Assembly (NCBI RefSeq): GCF_000233715.2
Contig: NC_021184.1
Location: forward strand, 4,522,001 to 4,586,000
Direction of reading: 5' to 3'
From: Desulfoscipio gibsoniae DSM 7213
Lineage (GTDB): Bacteria; Bacillota; Desulfotomaculia; Desulfotomaculales; Desulfallaceae
Length of the DNA: 64,000 bases
How positions within the stretch are numbered: the first letter of the stretch is position 1; each line of letters starts with the position of its first letter. This document shows, in pieces, positions 62,928 to 64,000 of this stretch. Below the pieces are notes generated by a model, which searched no databases, had not been told where the DNA came from, and worked only from the letters and a program-made list of their open reading frames with translations. The translations under genes and the position numbers were made by a program.

Positions 62928-63295
62928 AGGCCCAGCCCCCTTCGCAGTTCTTCCTTGATGGTTGCTGTGGCCCGGTCTTTACCGTTTTCATAGCCCGGTG
63001 CCATGAAGGGTTTAGCTCTCATTTTGACAGTTCCCAGTTCCAGAAATTTGCCATAATAGGCTTCCTTACTCGGCCCCACTGCTACATACTTAACCCCATC
63101 CTGGGTTCTCACACCGGAAACGGTAATGCTTTCTTTTAGCTTGCCAGTCCGCACTGGAGTTTCGTTTTGGATGGCCTCTTGCATTACAGCACCGGCTTCT
63201 TTTAAGGCTTTGTTTTCTATTTTCTTGCCCTCGCTGCCCAGCCTTTGAACGGCATTGATGAGGGCTTCCAAGCCCTCTAACTCTACCCTAGCCAC
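62924..63295 (-). CDS. HK97 gp10-family protein
   Basis: 123 residues. ALINAVQRLGSEGKKIENKA, LKEAGAVMQEAIQNETPVRT and GPSKEAYYGKFLELGTVKMR are the conserved HK97 gp10/phage tail-completion motifs (T-PVRTG and FLE-GT). Joins head and tail. Confidence 0.85.
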   Translation of the reverse strand: MARVELEGLEALINAVQRLGSEGKKIENKALKEAGAVMQEAIQNETPVRTGKLKESITVSGVRTQDGVKYVAVGPSKEAYYGKFLELGTVKMRAKPFMAPGYENGKDRATATIKEELRRGLGL

Positions 63296-63620
63296 TGCTT
63301 ACCACCTCCAGTGCTTTGATTTCCAGATACCGGTTTTGATATTTGATGTTGTCAATAGCGGTGATGTTGTACTGTTTGCCTTGAAAAACAATCCGCATGG
63401 TGGTATCCAGACCCGTTAAATACCTAATGGTAAACTTCACCGTATTCTCTGCCTGGACAGCGGCGGCAGCAAAGTACTCCCGGCCATGCAGGTTGCTCAC
63501 TGCCGCCCATACGGTCTTGAAATCCTCCCAGGTTTCTACCTCAAAGCCGTTCTCATTGACGCTAGTGGTAAGTTTCTGGAAAGTTATCCGGTGTCTTAAA
63601 TCCCCAATCTCCACCTGCAT
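63288..63620 (-). CDS. Phage head closure protein (SPP1 gp16-like)
   Basis: 110 residues. VEIGDLRHRITFQKLTTSVN, WEDFKTVWAAVSNLHGREYF and KFTIRYLTGLDTTMRIVFQG are typical of this head-tail stopper family. Overlaps its neighbours by a few bases. Confidence 0.85.
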   Translation of the reverse strand: MQVEIGDLRHRITFQKLTTSVNENGFEVETWEDFKTVWAAVSNLHGREYFAAAAVQAENTVKFTIRYLTGLDTTMRIVFQGKQYNITAIDNIKYQNRYLEIKALEVVSSG

Positions 63621-63922
63621 CACCAGCTTTCCCGGCGAAGGTTTGCCAGTATCAGTTTCATCACATTTACGGTTTCAGCCATGCCGCCGCCTTCGTTTTT
63701 AAGATAATAGTGGGTTCCTTCCCTTTTTTCATACAGATTGGCCACACAGTACAAAACCGCTTGCCTGACTACCGCCGGTATTTCTTCAAACTCCGACAAG
63801 GGGTATCTTAAGATATCCTCGCAAATTTCCACGGCGGTAGAAATAAAATTAGTGATGAGTGTATCTTCCTCATCACCGTCTATCCTTAAATACAGTTTTA
63901 CTTCTTCCAGGGTTACCACCAT
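63620..63922 (-). CDS. Phage head-tail connector (gp6-like)
   Basis: 100 residues. VVTLEEVKLYLRIDGDEEDT, LITNFISTAVEICEDILRYP and VLYCVANLYEKREGTHY are characteristic of gp6-type connectors (YLRID-DED motif). First of the connector genes after the capsid gene. Confidence 0.85.
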   Translation of the reverse strand: MVVTLEEVKLYLRIDGDEEDTLITNFISTAVEICEDILRYPLSEFEEIPAVVRQAVLYCVANLYEKREGTHYYLKNEGGGMAETVNVMKLILANLRRESW

Positions 63923-63943
63923 ACACTCACCACCTCCCGCTGT

Positions 63944-64000
63944 TTATTCCGTGATGACCGCTGCTTCAAAGGTGGATACCGCCGTAGCTAAAGCAGTCAC
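63944..64000 (-). CDS. Probable major capsid protein, C-terminal end with FIVAR-like tail (partial)
   Basis: The last 18 codons in the window read VTALATAVSTFEAAVITE then TAA at 63946-63944. This closely resembles the FIVAR-like end of the major tail protein (LATLAVAVSAFEAAIITEEG). Its place before the head-tail connector fits a major capsid or other head protein. Most of the gene lies outside the window. Confidence 0.55.
   Translation of the reverse strand: MTALATAVSTFEAAVITE

Overview
The window looks like the chromosome of a low-to-mid GC, spore-former-type Firmicute, most likely Peptococcaceae / Desulfotomaculum-like. The signs are strong AGGAGG-type ribosome sites, several Rpn-family nucleases, secreted SbsA-Ig and copper-amine-oxidase-stalk proteins, Ig-repeat S-layer-like proteins, and a Firmicutes siphovirus late-gene block. 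No rRNA, tRNA or core metabolic operon was seen, so the taxonomic call is inference.

Bases 1-45420 are an accessory region packed with mobile DNA. It starts with the 3' end of an Ig-repeat surface-protein gene and ends next to a second one (45530-48109) facing the other way. Just inside each gene end lies a long repeat (533-1799 and 44396-45420) in inverted orientation, so about 43 kb is framed by inverted repeats. Two more S-layer-like fragments lie inside (6877-7284 and 11380-12424). The fragments at 11380 and 48109 share the same leader and look like promoterless cassettes. Scattered throughout are about 14 copies of a palindromic element (hairpin A, ending TGCTCGGGTCGG, often paired with a terminator-like hairpin B). 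A REP-associated tyrosine transposase gene (25580-26167) is present, so a RAYT/REP relationship is possible.

Within the accessory region, in order: a truncated DDE transposase and Rpn nuclease (3.2-4.9 kb); a second Rpn (5.8-6.8 kb); an AbiH-type abortive-infection gene with a missing start (7.2-8.4 kb); scraps of a decayed prophage (8.7-10.2 kb); a third Rpn (10.3-11.3 kb); a block of secreted proteins (clostripain-like protease, Big2/SbsA/PEBP fusion, subtilase with four near-identical C-terminal repeats, copper-amine-oxidase-stalk protein; 12.9-23.4 kb) interrupted by an IS5-like element; a methyltransferase; a broken comM-like gene; the RAYT; VapD; a HEPN-like gene next to an IS66 element flanked by an exact 137-bp direct repeat; a group II intron remnant; two broken two-gene transposons joined head to head at a perfect palindrome (33.7-36.6 kb); a tyrosine recombinase split by an ISL3 element that carries a DruA-like (DUF4338) gene; and several small hypothetical, membrane and HEPN-like genes (40.2-43.6 kb).

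From 48.2 kb onward the genes run on the minus strand. After a DUF4160/DUF2442 pair come a putative regulator, an integrase and then the late genes of a siphovirus prophage: amidase, holin, tail fibre/baseplate genes including a beta-propeller protein, distal tail protein, tape measure, a tail-assembly chaperone pair with an AAAAAAC slippery site, major tail protein, head-tail connector genes, and the last codons of a probable capsid gene at the window edge. The gene order is canonical and the reading frames are intact, so this prophage appears much better preserved than the scraps at 8.7-10.2 kb.
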